A DNA stretch of 52,126 bases from Paracoccus sediminilitoris (GCF_003259195.1 NZ_QJPK01000025.1:1-52126), one strand, 5' to 3'; numbered from the stretch's first letter, positions 8,385 through 17,334 are shown. Notes: generated from the letters alone by a model not told the origin. Made by a program: numbers and translations.

Positions 8385-9367
8385 ACAGATTGCTGGACGT
8401 CAAGAACCTGCAGACGCACTTCTTCACCCGCGACGGCGTGGCCAAGGCGGTGGACGGGGTCAGCTTTTCGCTGGAACGCGGCCAGATCCTGGGCCTGGTC
8501 GGGGAATCCGGGTCGGGCAAGTCGGTCACCGGCTTTTCCATCCTGGGTCTGGTCGATCCGCCGGGCCGGGTGACCGGGGGGCAGATCCTGTTTGACGGCG
8601 ACGACCTGATCGCCGGAGGAGAGCCGATGCTGCGCCAGTTGCGCGGCAAGCGCATCGCGATGATCTTCCAGGATCCCATGATGACGCTGAACCCGGTCCT
8701 GCGCATCGACACCCAGATGATCGAGACCGTGCGCGCCCATGACAAAGTGTCAAAGGCCGAGGCTCTGGCCCGTTGCCGCGAGGCGCTGGTCCAAGTCGGC
8801 ATTTCGTCCCCGGACGAACGGCTGCAAAGCTATCCGCATCAGTTCTCGGGCGGCATGCGCCAGCGCGTGGCCATCGCCATCGCGCTGCTGCACAAGCCCG
8901 ACCTGATCATCGCCGACGAACCGACGACGGCGCTGGACGTGACCATCCAGGCGCAGATCCTGTCCGAGGTCCAGGCGCTGTGTGCCCGGTCGGGCACGTC
9001 GCTGATCTGGATCACCCACGATCTGGCCGTGGTGTCGGGTTTGGCCGACCGCCTGGCCGTCATGTATGCCGGCCGCATCATCGAGGAAGGGCCGACCGCG
9101 CAGATCATCGCGAACCCGCGACATCCCTACACGCGCGGGCTGATCGACAGCGTGCCGCAGGGCAAGCGTCACGGCGCGATGCTGACCCAGATCCGCGGCA
9201 TGACGCCGTCGCTTCTGAACCTGCCGGACGGGTGCAAGTTCGCCCCCCGTTGTCCCCGCGCCGACGCCGCCTGCCGGGTCGAGCCGTCGCTGGACCCCGC
9301 AGGCGCCGACCGCCATGTGCGCTGCCACCACCCCCATTGCGATGCCGACGGAAAGGCCCTGTCGTGA
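8381..9367 (+). CDS. ABC importer ATPase, DppD type, system A
   Basis: A 328-residue ATPase with Walker A (G-E-S-G-S-G-K-S), signature F-S-G-G-M-R-Q-R, Walker B with A-D-E-P-T-T-A-L-D, and a switch His in W-I-T-H-D-L-A. The C-terminal oligopeptide/dipeptide extension carries the usual four-Cys cluster region (G-C-K-F-A-P-R-C-P, then C near 308), a possible iron-sulfur site known in DppD/OppD. The true start is ATGA at 8381 overlapping the permease stop; the open frame extends upstream but only inside the permease gene. Confidence 0.93.
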   Translation: MNRLLDVKNLQTHFFTRDGVAKAVDGVSFSLERGQILGLVGESGSGKSVTGFSILGLVDPPGRVTGGQILFDGDDLIAGGEPMLRQLRGKRIAMIFQDPMMTLNPVLRIDTQMIETVRAHDKVSKAEALARCREALVQVGISSPDERLQSYPHQFSGGMRQRVAIAIALLHKPDLIIADEPTTALDVTIQAQILSEVQALCARSGTSLIWITHDLAVVSGLADRLAVMYAGRIIEEGPTAQIIANPRHPYTRGLIDSVPQGKRHGAMLTQIRGMTPSLLNLPDGCKFAPRCPRADAACRVEPSLDPAGADRHVRCHHPHCDADGKALS

Positions 9368-10368
9368 CCCAAGACACCATCCTGACCATCGACGGCGTGT
9401 CCAAGCGCTTTTCCAAGGACCTGGACATCGCCGAACGCACCGCCCGCAAGCTGGGCGCCAAGATCGCGCCGGTCACCGTCCATGCGGTCGACAACGTCAG
9501 CCTGGACATCCGCCGGGGCGAGGTGCTGGGCCTGGTCGGCGAATCCGGCTGCGGCAAGTCCACCCTGGGGCGGATGGTGGCGGGGCTGGCCGCGCCGTCG
9601 GACGGGCGCATCGTCTATAACGGCCAGGACGTGGCGGGCCTGAAGGGTGCCGCCGCCCGCGATGCGGCGCTGAAGATCCAGATGATCTTCCAGGACCCGA
9701 TGTCGTCGCTGAACCCGCGCATGCGCGTCCGCGACATCGTCGGCGAGGCGCCGCGCGTCCATGGCATCGTGCCCAAGGGTGATGTCGACGGCTATGTCGA
9801 GGATATCCTGAACCAGGTGGGTCTGGATCCGGCCACCGCCAAACGCTATCCGCATCAGTTCTCGGGCGGGCAGCGGGCGCGGGTGGGCATCGCCCGCGCG
9901 CTGGCGGTGCGGCCCGATTTCCTGGTCTGCGACGAATCTGTCGCTGCGCTGGACGTGTCGATCCAGGCGCAGGTGCTGAACCTGTTCGTGAAGCTGCGGC
10001 AGGATTTCGACCTGACCTATCTGTTCGTCAGCCACGATCTGGGCGTGGTCGAACATATCTCGGACCGGATCGCGGTCATGTATCTGGGCCGCCTGGTCGA
10101 ACTGGGCGATGCCGAGGATCTGATCGCGCGGCCGAACCACCCCTATACCCAGGCGCTGATCAGCGAGATCCCGACTTTCGAGACCGGCAAGCGCAGCTAT
10201 CACGCCATCAAGGGCGAGATCCCCTCGCCCCTGAACCCGCCCAAGGGGTGCCATTTCCACCCCCGCTGCCCCCATGCCCATGACCGCTGCCGCCTCGAGG
10301 TGCCGGTCCTGCGCGAGGTGGCCCCCGGCCGCATGTCGGCCTGCCACCTGAACGACCGGGCGGCCTGA
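9364..10368 (+). CDS. ABC importer ATPase, DppF type, system A
   Basis: A 334-residue second ATPase, starting at GTG in a GTGA overlap with the preceding stop. It has Walker A (G-E-S-G-C-G-K-S), signature F-S-G-G-Q-R-A-R, Walker B followed by C-D-E-S-V-A-A-L-D (Ser where Pro is usual), and the C-terminal H-F-H-P-R-C-P-H-A Cys region. An insertion at about residues 14-38, before the core beta-strand, is longer than in many DppF proteins. It forms the ATPase heterodimer with the preceding gene product and ends 24 bases before the amidohydrolase. Confidence 0.93.
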   Translation: MTQDTILTIDGVSKRFSKDLDIAERTARKLGAKIAPVTVHAVDNVSLDIRRGEVLGLVGESGCGKSTLGRMVAGLAAPSDGRIVYNGQDVAGLKGAAARDAALKIQMIFQDPMSSLNPRMRVRDIVGEAPRVHGIVPKGDVDGYVEDILNQVGLDPATAKRYPHQFSGGQRARVGIARALAVRPDFLVCDESVAALDVSIQAQVLNLFVKLRQDFDLTYLFVSHDLGVVEHISDRIAVMYLGRLVELGDAEDLIARPNHPYTQALISEIPTFETGKRSYHAIKGEIPSPLNPPKGCHFHPRCPHAHDRCRLEVPVLREVAPGRMSACHLNDRAA

Positions 10369-10392
10369 CGCCCCCTTCCAAGGAGACTACCA

Positions 10393-11808
10393 TTGCGTAA
10401 CGACAATCCGATCTGGTCCCATGTCGATGCCAAGGGCCCGGAATTCACCGGCCTGGCCGACCGCGTCTTCGACACCCCCGAACTGGCCTATGGCGAGGTG
10501 AAGTCCTGCGCCGCCCACACCCAGATGCTGCGCGACCAGGGCTTTCGCGTGACCGAAAACGTTGCCGGCATCCCGACCGCGGTCATGGGAGAGGCGGGCG
10601 CCGGCGGCCCCGTCATCGCCATCCTGGGCGAATACGACGCCCTGCCCGGCCTGTCGCAGGAGCCGGGCCTGGCCGAACCGCGCCAGATTGCCGATCATGG
10701 TTTCGGCCATGGCTGCGGGCACAACCTGCTGGGATCGGCCGCGCTGTCGGCAGCCACCGCGGTCAAGGACTGGCTGGAGGCCGAAGGGCTCCCCGGCCGC
10801 GTCCGCTATTTCGGCTGCCCCGCCGAGGAAGGCGGCGCCGCCAAGACCTATATGGTGCGCGACGGGCAGTTTGACGATGTGGACATCGCGATCACCTGGC
10901 ACCCGGCCAGCTTCAACGCGGTCGACGACATGCGGTCGCTGGCCAACACCCGGATCGATTTCACCTTCCACGGCAAGGCGGCGCACGCCGCGGGGGCGCC
11001 CGAACTGGGCCGTTCGGCGCTGGATTCGGTCGAGCTGATGAATATCGGCATCAACTACATGCGCGAACACATGCCGGATGCGGCGCGGGTGCATTACGCC
11101 TATCTGGACGCGGGCGGCATCGCGCCGAACGTCGTGCAGGCCAAGGCGACCGTGCGCCAGTTGATCCGCAGCCCCAGCCTGGGGGGCCTGTCCTCGCTGG
11201 TCGAACGGGTGCGCGCCATCGCCGACGGTGCGGCGCTGATGTCGGGGACCAAGGTCACATCACGCGTCTTTTCGGCGGTGTCGAACCTGACCGAGAACCG
11301 CCCCCTGTCCCAGGCCATGCAGGCCGAATTCGAAGCCCTGGGCCCCGTCCCCTTCGACGCCGAGGACGCAGCCTTCGCCACCGCCATCCGCGACAGCCTC
11401 TCGCGCGAGGATATCGCCGACACCTTCGAACGCCTGGCGATGAAGCCCGATTACGACATGCCGCTGTGCGATTTCATCGCGCCGCTGGACCGGCCCTTCA
11501 TGGGCGGGATGGGCTCGACCGATGTGGGCGATGTCAGCTGGGCGGTGCCGACGGTCCAGGCCCGCGTGGCGACCTGCGCAGTGGGCACGGCGCTGCACAG
11601 CTGGCAGCAGACGGCCCAGGGCAAGGCCCCGGCCGCGCATAAGGGCATGCTGCACGCCGCCAAGGTGATGGCCGCGACCGCGCGGGCGGCGCTGACCGAC
11701 CCGGCGCTGATCGCCGCAGCCAAAAAGGCCCATCAGGATCATCTGGCCGAACATCCCTATGCCTGCCCGATCCCGCCGGAGACCAACCCGCCGATCGCCG
11801 CGGAATGA
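10393..11808 (+). CDS. M20D amidohydrolase, AbgB-like (p-aminobenzoyl-glutamate hydrolase subunit B type)
   Basis: A 471-residue cytosolic metallo-amidohydrolase, close to AbgB in length. Metal-site residues visible are H106-G-C108-G-H110 and E-E-G-G near residue 150; the G-E-Y-D-A-L-P and L-S-Q blocks are typical of AbgB. It starts at TTG with AAGGAG 7-8 bases upstream, 24 bases after the importer ATPase. It probably cleaves the amide bond of the compound imported by system A. E. coli AbgB needs AbgA for p-aminobenzoyl-glutamate, and no AbgA partner is present here, so another N-acyl amino acid or dipeptide is equally likely. Confidence 0.8.
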   Translation: MRNDNPIWSHVDAKGPEFTGLADRVFDTPELAYGEVKSCAAHTQMLRDQGFRVTENVAGIPTAVMGEAGAGGPVIAILGEYDALPGLSQEPGLAEPRQIADHGFGHGCGHNLLGSAALSAATAVKDWLEAEGLPGRVRYFGCPAEEGGAAKTYMVRDGQFDDVDIAITWHPASFNAVDDMRSLANTRIDFTFHGKAAHAAGAPELGRSALDSVELMNIGINYMREHMPDAARVHYAYLDAGGIAPNVVQAKATVRQLIRSPSLGGLSSLVERVRAIADGAALMSGTKVTSRVFSAVSNLTENRPLSQAMQAEFEALGPVPFDAEDAAFATAIRDSLSREDIADTFERLAMKPDYDMPLCDFIAPLDRPFMGGMGSTDVGDVSWAVPTVQARVATCAVGTALHSWQQTAQGKAPAAHKGMLHAAKVMAATARAALTDPALIAAAKKAHQDHLAEHPYACPIPPETNPPIAAE

Positions 11809-11814
11809 CCGACG

Positions 11815-11844
11815 ACCCGCCCCCGGTCACGGCCGGGGGTGGGT
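11815..11844. terminator. Bidirectional hairpin between convergent genes
   Basis: Two 12-base arms (11815-11826 and 11833-11844, ACCCGCCCCCGG and CCGGGGGTGGGT) pair with one G-T wobble around a 6-base loop. The hairpin lies 7 bases past the amidohydrolase stop, and the stop codon of the convergent GGT-family gene (11827-11829) sits in the loop. There is no long T-run, so it may block read-through or protect both 3' ends. Confidence 0.7.
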
Positions 11845-13347
11845 TCCGATCGCGATGCCTTCGCCGCGCGGATCATGCGCGCCGCTGACATCGCCATCAT
11901 CGATCCGGATCACGCCCGCGCATCCGAAGATCGGCGACAGGGCGGGCAGTTCCGATACCTGATGCCCCATGTCACGCAACGCTGCCACCATCTGTGGCCC
12001 GTGCGACGCCTCGAGCTTGAGGCTGTCGCCGCTGTCCGAAAAGGTCCGGCCCAGCAGAAAACGCGGCTGCGCCAAGGCCTCGGCGGGCATCATCCCCCCG
12101 TCGATCAGCGCCGACAGGATCACCGCCAGTGTCTGGGGCTGACCATCGGCCCCTTGGGTTCCGTAAAGCAGATGCGGCGCGCCATCCTTCATCGCGATGC
12201 CGGGGTTCAGCGTATAGAAGGGCCGCTTGCCCGGCGCGATGCAGTTCGGATGATCCGGCAGCGTCGAGAAACCGGCGCCGCGGTTCTGCCAGATGATGCC
12301 GGTATCGCCCACCACGACCCCGCTGCCCCAGTCGAAAAAGGTGCTTTGCAGCACGCTGGCGCAGCGTCCCTGATCGTCGCGGGCGGCCAGAAAGACCGTA
12401 TCGCCATGCTGGAACGGTTGCGGCCAGTCCATCGCGCGGTCCGGGCGGATGGCAGCGGCCTTGGCCTGCAGCCGCGCAGGCGACAGCAGGGCGGCGCAAT
12501 CGACCGGAACCATGTCGGGATCGGCGATCTGATGGCGATCCAGAAAGGCCTGCTTGACCGCCTCGACGATCCGATGCGTGGGGTCGCCCACATCGAGCTG
12601 CGCCAGGATGCCCATGATCGCCAGGGTGGTGATGCCTTGGGTCGGCGGCGGCGGTACCAACAGGCGCAGCCCGCGATAATCCAGGGCCACCGGCTCGCAT
12701 CGCTGACTGCGCGTGGCGGCCAGATCGGGGGGCGTGATCGCTGCACCTAGATCAGCCAGCCCCTGCGCCACCCTCTCGGCCGCCCGCCCATCATAGAAGC
12801 TGCGCGGCCCGTCGCGCGCGATCAGGGTCAGCATATCGGCCAGTTCGGGCTGGCGCAGGGGACCGTCGCTGCTGCGGTGGTCGAAACGCCCGGCAAAGCC
12901 CGGCCATGCGGGCCAGTCGGCGGCGCGGAAATCCAGCCAGAAATTCTGGCTGCGCGATGGCGTGAACCCGTCCTGCGCCAGGGCGATGGCCGGGGCGATC
13001 AGGTCAGCAAAATCCATCCCCCCGTCCCAGACATCCAGCGCCTGATCCCAACTGTCCACTGCGCAGGCCGTGGTCAGCATCGACCCCACCCCGCGCATCG
13101 GCAGCGGACCGTCCAGATCGGGCAGCACATGCGGCGCCTGCCCGATCCCCAGGATCGACGTCTCCAGCCCGTTGCGGTCGGCCAGCATCCAGACCGCATC
13201 CCCGCCAAGGCCGCAGAAATGCGGCATGACGACGGTCAGGACCGCCCCCATGGCCACGGCGGCCTCGGCGGCATTGCCGCCACGGCACAGCACCTCGGCT
13301 CCCGCATGGCTGGCCAGGGGGTGCGGGCTGGTGACCATGCCCGGCAT
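11827..13347 (-). CDS. Cytosolic gamma-glutamyltransferase-family hydrolase (YwrD / oxamate-amidohydrolase-like)
   Basis: A 506-residue Ntn-hydrolase proenzyme of the GGT family. The probable nucleophile is T317 in H-G-D-T-V-F, where autocleavage would give large and small subunits. G-S-G-V-V-V-G-D-T-G-I-I-W-Q-N-R-G and the N-terminal G-G-N-A-A-E-A-A block are family hallmarks. There is no signal peptide, unlike periplasmic GGT, and G-D-T-V with the Q-S...G-S-G block resembles YwrD and the oxamate amidohydrolase HpxW more than classical GGT. The start codon overlaps the binding-protein stop by one base (TGATG), so it is coupled to the importer. It is the last gene of that operon. Substrate unknown: gamma-glutamyl amides or oxamate-like amides. 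Confidence 0.8.
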   Translation of the reverse strand: MPGMVTSPHPLASHAGAEVLCRGGNAAEAAVAMGAVLTVVMPHFCGLGGDAVWMLADRNGLETSILGIGQAPHVLPDLDGPLPMRGVGSMLTTACAVDSWDQALDVWDGGMDFADLIAPAIALAQDGFTPSRSQNFWLDFRAADWPAWPGFAGRFDHRSSDGPLRQPELADMLTLIARDGPRSFYDGRAAERVAQGLADLGAAITPPDLAATRSQRCEPVALDYRGLRLLVPPPPTQGITTLAIMGILAQLDVGDPTHRIVEAVKQAFLDRHQIADPDMVPVDCAALLSPARLQAKAAAIRPDRAMDWPQPFQHGDTVFLAARDDQGRCASVLQSTFFDWGSGVVVGDTGIIWQNRGAGFSTLPDHPNCIAPGKRPFYTLNPGIAMKDGAPHLLYGTQGADGQPQTLAVILSALIDGGMMPAEALAQPRFLLGRTFSDSGDSLKLEASHGPQMVAALRDMGHQVSELPALSPIFGCAGVIRIDDGDVSGAHDPRGEGIAIGTHPRP

Positions 13348-14366
13348 CAGTCGGCCATGATCAGCTGGCGGTCTTCCAGCGGCGGCAGGAAATCGCGGGT
13401 GAAAATGGCCGCGGCATCGGGTTTCGTTTCCAGCTGATAGCCTTCGGCCACCAGATCGATGGACCGCGCCAGCCGTTCGTCATCCAGATCACCCAGGCCG
13501 ATGCGTTCGACCTCGGGCGAGGCGATCAGGTTTTCATAGGAAAACAGCATCCGCGCCTTTTCCAGATCTCGCTTGGCCAGGTTGTCATAGGCCATGACGG
13601 CATCGGCGCCCGCCTCGGGGTCCTTGGCGATCTCGACGGCGGCGCGGTTCACGGCGCGGACAAGGCCGGTCACCGCTTCGGGGTTTTCGGCGATCAACGC
13701 CTGCGACACCATCATCCCGTTGGAATAAAGATCCAGCCCGAAATCCCCGAAATTCAGCCAGTTGTAATCGGCGGCAGGGTCCTGGCGGTTGTTGATCAGG
13801 TTGAACCAGCTGGTGATGTTGAAGACCATTGCGCCATCGATATCGCCGCGGATCAGCATCGGTTCCTGCAGGTTCGGAGCCATGTTCTGAATGTCGATGG
13901 CGTCGATATCGACGTCGTTCTGACGGGCCAGCACCGGCATCAGTCGGGTAGTCGGCGTCCCTTGCGCCCCGCCAAGCGTCTTGCCCGCCAGATCGGCGGG
14001 GGTGGTGATGCCCGTGGCCTTGGCGCTGACAACCGCGAAGGGCGGCTTGTTCCACAGTTGATACACCATCACCGGGGTTTCGTCGGGGCGGGTCGCGGCG
14101 TTCTGGATGATGGCGTTGATATCGCCGAAACCCGCGTCATAGGTGCCCGACATGATGCGGGTGACGGTGGCGGCGGATCCTTCGCCCTGATCGATGGTGA
14201 CGTTCAGGCCTTCCTCGGCGAAATAGCCCTTTTCCAGGGCCATCAGGAAGGGCGCGTCCGACCCTTGGGTCTTCCAGCCCAGGGTAAAGCGGATATCGGT
14301 ATCGGCCATGGCGGCGGTCCCTATGGTCAGGGTGGCGACGGTGGCAAGCAGGGTTTTCATCGGCAT
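13347..14366 (-). CDS. ABC importer substrate-binding protein, NMT1/THI5/SsuA type, system B
   Basis: A 339-residue periplasmic protein with a signal peptide ending T-A-A-M-A-D at about residue 22. It continues with I-R-F-T-L-G-W-K-T-Q-G-S-D-A-P-F, the NMT1/THI5-like opening found in binding proteins for pyrimidine precursors, sulfonates and aromatic amides. The ATG at 14366 has GGAG 7 bases upstream; a longer frame extends into the permease gene and is rejected. With the permease and ATPase it forms a complete Ssu/Tau/Thi-type importer, and the GGT-family gene is coupled to its stop codon. Confidence 0.88.
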   Translation of the reverse strand: MPMKTLLATVATLTIGTAAMADTDIRFTLGWKTQGSDAPFLMALEKGYFAEEGLNVTIDQGEGSAATVTRIMSGTYDAGFGDINAIIQNAATRPDETPVMVYQLWNKPPFAVVSAKATGITTPADLAGKTLGGAQGTPTTRLMPVLARQNDVDIDAIDIQNMAPNLQEPMLIRGDIDGAMVFNITSWFNLINNRQDPAADYNWLNFGDFGLDLYSNGMMVSQALIAENPEAVTGLVRAVNRAAVEIAKDPEAGADAVMAYDNLAKRDLEKARMLFSYENLIASPEVERIGLGDLDDERLARSIDLVAEGYQLETKPDAAAIFTRDFLPPLEDRQLIMAD

Positions 14367-14386
14367 GTCGGGACTCCAAGGGGGGT

Positions 14387-15160
14387 TCAGGTGGATGCGA
14401 AATCGTCGCGGCGGTTGGCCCATCCCACGAACCGTCCCTCGATGAGAGAGAAGAGGACGTAGAGAGCGACGCCGAGGAAGGCCAGAATGAAGAGCCCGGC
14501 AAAGACCAGGGGCACGTCGAAGTTGGAGGACGCGCTCATCATCACGTTGCCGATGCCCTTGTTCGAGGCGACCGTTTCCGCCAGCACGGTGCCGACGAAG
14601 GCAAAGGTCGCGGCGATCTTCAGGGATGCGAAAAAGAACGGCATGGTGCGCGGCAGGCCCACGTTCAGCAGCAGGTCCATCTTGCTGGCACCCAGGGATT
14701 TCAGCACGTCCTCCAGCTCGGGCTCGGTCGTGGCAAGGCCGGTGGCGATGTTCACGACGATGGGGAAAAAGCACATGGCCAGCGCCGTCAGGACCGCAGG
14801 CACTGGCCCTGCCCCGAACCACAGTACGAAGATCGGCACGACGGCGACCTTGGGGATGGACGAAAAGCCGATCAGCAGCGGATAGGCCGTGTCATAGGCG
14901 GTGCGCGACGTGCCGATCGCGGCCCCGATGACGACACCGACAATGACCCCCAGCACAAAGCCGATCATCGTGGTCCACAGCGTGTGGATGATATGCGGCA
15001 CCAGCACCGGAAAGCGGTCGAACAGCGTGGCGAAGACCTGGCTGGGGCGGGGCACGACCAGGTCGGACACGTCCATGGCGATGCACAGGATTTCCCAGGC
15101 GGCGAAGAAACCGACGATCAGCAGGGCCGCCCAGATGCGGCGGCGGATGGCATAGGGCAT
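14387..15160 (-). CDS. ABC importer permease, SsuC/TauC type, system B
   Basis: A 257-residue membrane subunit with about six membrane segments (first at residues 10-28). The cytoplasmic EAA-type loop L-E-D-V-L-K-S-L-G-A-S-K lies near residues 150-160. P-R-P-S-Q-V at residues 37-42 and P-K-V-A-V-V-P-I-F-V-L-W-F-G are signatures of the nitrate/sulfonate/taurine permease class. It lies 3 bases after the ATPase gene and 20 before the binding-protein gene. Confidence 0.9.
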   Translation of the reverse strand: MPYAIRRRIWAALLIVGFFAAWEILCIAMDVSDLVVPRPSQVFATLFDRFPVLVPHIIHTLWTTMIGFVLGVIVGVVIGAAIGTSRTAYDTAYPLLIGFSSIPKVAVVPIFVLWFGAGPVPAVLTALAMCFFPIVVNIATGLATTEPELEDVLKSLGASKMDLLLNVGLPRTMPFFFASLKIAATFAFVGTVLAETVASNKGIGNVMMSASSNFDVPLVFAGLFILAFLGVALYVLFSLIEGRFVGWANRRDDFAST

Positions 15161-15163
15161 GGT

Positions 15164-16006
15164 TCAGACCTCTTCCAAGGTTTCGCTGCGGGCATCGATG
15201 ATGCGTTCGCGCAGGCGCTGGTTCAGGGCGACGAAATCGGGCTGGAAGGTCATCTGGACCGTGCGCGGACGCGGGAAGGTCACGGGGCTGTCGTCGATGA
15301 TGCGGCCGGGGCGCGCGCTCATGACGCAGATGCGGGTGCCCAGAAAGCCCGCCTCCTTCAGGTCGTGGGTGACCAGCAGCACGGTGGGGCGGCGCTTGGT
15401 CCACAGGTCCTGCATGGTGCCCCACAGCTCTTCTCGGGTGAACTGGTCCAGCGCGCCGAAGGGTTCGTCCAGAAGCAGCAGGCTGGGGCCGTGAATCAGC
15501 GCGCGGCAGAGGTTGGCGCGCTGCAGCATGCCGCCCGACAGCTGCCAGGGGAAACTGCCCGCGAACTTGCCCAAGCCCACATCCTCCAGCAGGGCATGGA
15601 CCCGGTCGCGGTATTCGCCGCGCTTCTTGCGGGCAAAGTCGCGGCGGAATGGCTGCACGATCTTCAGCGGCAGCATGACGTTCTGTTCGATGGTCAGCCA
15701 AGGCAGCATGGTCGGGTTCTGGAAGGCCATGCCGACACGCAGGGCCCTGGCCGCGACCTCGCGCCCGCCGACGATGACCGCGCCGGTCGTGGGGCGCAGC
15801 AGCCCGCTGGCCAATTTCAGGATGGTGGACTTGCCGCAGCCCGACGGGCCGACAAGCGCCAGAAACTCTCCCTCGTCGATGCGCAGGTCGGTGGGCTGCA
15901 GGGCCTGCACCGTGGCATCGCCCTGCCCGAAGGACACGCCGGCGCGGGACAGCTGCACCGCAGGGCGCTTTTGTTCGGTCGCGATCTGTGCGATTTCAGG
16001 TTGCAT
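15164..16006 (-). CDS. ABC importer ATPase, SsuB/TauB type, system B
   Basis: A 280-residue ATPase with Walker A (G-P-S-G-C-G-K-S), signature L-S-G-G-M-L-Q-R, Walker B with L-L-D-E-P-F-G-A-L-D and switch His in V-T-H-D-L-K-E-A. The A-L-D-Q-F-T-R-E-E-L and V-M-S-A-R-P-G-R blocks are typical of the nitrate/sulfonate/taurine class. GGGAAG lies about 6 bases upstream of the ATG at 16006, preferred over an in-frame ATG at 16030. It is first in the minus-strand operon ATPase-permease-binding protein-GGT and is divergent from the GntR gene. Confidence 0.92.
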   Translation of the reverse strand: MQPEIAQIATEQKRPAVQLSRAGVSFGQGDATVQALQPTDLRIDEGEFLALVGPSGCGKSTILKLASGLLRPTTGAVIVGGREVAARALRVGMAFQNPTMLPWLTIEQNVMLPLKIVQPFRRDFARKKRGEYRDRVHALLEDVGLGKFAGSFPWQLSGGMLQRANLCRALIHGPSLLLLDEPFGALDQFTREELWGTMQDLWTKRRPTVLLVTHDLKEAGFLGTRICVMSARPGRIIDDSPVTFPRPRTVQMTFQPDFVALNQRLRERIIDARSETLEEV

Positions 16007-16035
16007 GGTGGCTTCCCGTCCAAGATGCATGACGA

Positions 16036-16049
16036 AAGTGCATGCACTT
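16036..16049. promoter_or_regulatory. 14-bp perfect palindrome, candidate GntR operator
   Basis: AAGTGCATGCACTT is a perfect 14-base palindrome in the intergenic region between the divergent system B operon and the GntR gene. It lies 30 bases upstream of the ATPase start. The core TGCATGCA recurs in the other two divergent intergenic regions of this cluster. Size and symmetry suit a dimeric FCD-type GntR repressor; assignment is by position only. Confidence 0.55.
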
Positions 16050-16188
16050 CACTGCTTCGATCTATGCCGGCATTCCGGCGGGCGACAACAATGTTCGGGA
16101 CGGGAAGCATCGGGGCAGCGGCCTTGTGCGGGTTTTTTCCGCATTGGACGGGTCGATGCGCAGGAATGATGCAGGCGGGGAACGGGCC

Positions 16189-16896
16189 ATGACGACACGC
16201 AAGACGGCAAGCAGATCCGAAGGCGACCGGATGTCCGCCATCTGCCACGGCATCCGCCGCGCCATCATCGAGGGCGCGCTGTTCCCCGGCGACCGCCTGC
16301 CCGAGGATGCCTTGGGCGAAAGCTTCGGCGTCAGCCGCACCATCGCCCGCCACGCCTTGGGGCAGCTGGCGGCCGAGGGGCTGGTCGACCTGCGGCGCAA
16401 CCGCATCGCCACCGTTGCGGCCCCCACCCCCGCCGATGCCCGCGATATCTTCGACATCCGCGTGGCCTTGGAACGCCAGGTCGTGGGGCATCTGGCCGGT
16501 CATCTGACCGACGCCCAGATCCGCGAATTGAAGGATATCGTCCGGCAGGAACATGATGCGCGCGACGGCCCCGAGGGCGCCTCGATCAGGCTGGCGACCG
16601 AGTTTCACATCAGGCTGGCCGAAATGACCGGCCGTCCGATCCTGGTGCGCTATGTCACGGAAATCTGCTATCGGGCGGGGCTTTCGCTGTCATCGCTTGG
16701 CCGGCCGCATTCATCGGAATGCGCGATTAGCGAGCATCTGCAGCTGATCGACACCATTGCCAAGGGCCCCGCCGACAAGGCCGCCCAGATGATGGCCGAT
16801 CACCTTGAGGCCGTCGCCTCGCGCGCGCTGTTGGGCGGACAGGAGGCGCGTGGCCGCGATCTGGTCAGCATCCTGGCGCCCTATCGCGGCGACTAG
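16189..16896 (+). CDS. GntR-family (FadR subfamily, FCD) transcriptional regulator
   Basis: A 235-residue regulator. The winged helix-turn-helix is at about residues 15-78 (I-R-R-A-I-I-E-G-A-L-F-P-G-D-R-L-P-E then S-F-G-V-S-R-T-I-A-R-H-A-L). The all-helical FCD ligand domain covers about 85-220, with H-I-R-L-A and D-H-L-E-A near its usual metal or ligand positions. The start at 16189 is where the family begins; an upstream in-frame ATG at 16042 would place 49 unrelated residues first. It is divergent from system B and faces the NTF2-like gene, with which it shares its stop (CTAG, 4-base overlap). It probably represses neighbouring transport and catabolic genes. Confidence 0.88.
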   Translation: MTTRKTASRSEGDRMSAICHGIRRAIIEGALFPGDRLPEDALGESFGVSRTIARHALGQLAAEGLVDLRRNRIATVAAPTPADARDIFDIRVALERQVVGHLAGHLTDAQIRELKDIVRQEHDARDGPEGASIRLATEFHIRLAEMTGRPILVRYVTEICYRAGLSLSSLGRPHSSECAISEHLQLIDTIAKGPADKAAQMMADHLEAVASRALLGGQEARGRDLVSILAPYRGD

Positions 16897-17294
16897 CTGC
16901 GGGCGATGGAGGGGTCCAGGATCCATTCGGCGCTGTCGTTCCAGACATCGGTATCCAGGATCAGCCCGTCCCTGACCGTGAACCGGTCGACATAACGGTT
17001 CCTGTCGAAGGCCGTCCCATCGGGCCATTCGCCATAGAGATAGCCCAGGCTGTAGATCACCGTCTGCCCATCGCCGGGCATCACGTCATAACGCTCGATC
17101 CGTTTCCTGACCCATTTGTAACGCCCGGCGTTGAAGCCGGTCGGCCCGTCCGGCGCGTCATAGACCCGCCCGCCGGTAAAGCGGCAGACAAAGCCCGGCG
17201 CGACGAAACGCGCCGCCCTTTCCGTGTCGCGCGCCATCGAGGCATCCAGGTAATCCTTGACCGCCTGCAGGTCACGTTCGGTTTTCGGGTCCAT
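16893..17294 (-). CDS. NTF2-like / SnoaL-like small protein
   Basis: A 133-residue protein with the cone-shaped NTF2/SnoaL pattern: N-terminal helices (V-K-D-Y-L-D-A-S-M-A-R-D), then strands with R-F-T-G-G-R-V-Y-D and R-Y-V-D-R-F-T-V-R-D-G-L-I-L-D. Such proteins are small-molecule hydrolases, isomerases or accessory subunits, and the fold alone does not tell which. AAGAGG lies 6 bases upstream of the ATG. It diverges from the amidohydrolase gene at 17377 and its stop overlaps the GntR stop. Pathway membership is inferred from position. Confidence 0.75.
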   Translation of the reverse strand: MDPKTERDLQAVKDYLDASMARDTERAARFVAPGFVCRFTGGRVYDAPDGPTGFNAGRYKWVRKRIERYDVMPGDGQTVIYSLGYLYGEWPDGTAFDRNRYVDRFTVRDGLILDTDVWNDSAEWILDPSIARS

Positions 17295-17334
17295 GATGCG
17301 CCTCTTTGATCCTTGAAGTTTTGGATTCCAACTG

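Noticed and set aside
14367..14822. N-terminal extension of the system B binding protein
   Set aside because: It would overlap the permease gene; the signal peptide and ribosome site place the start at 14366.
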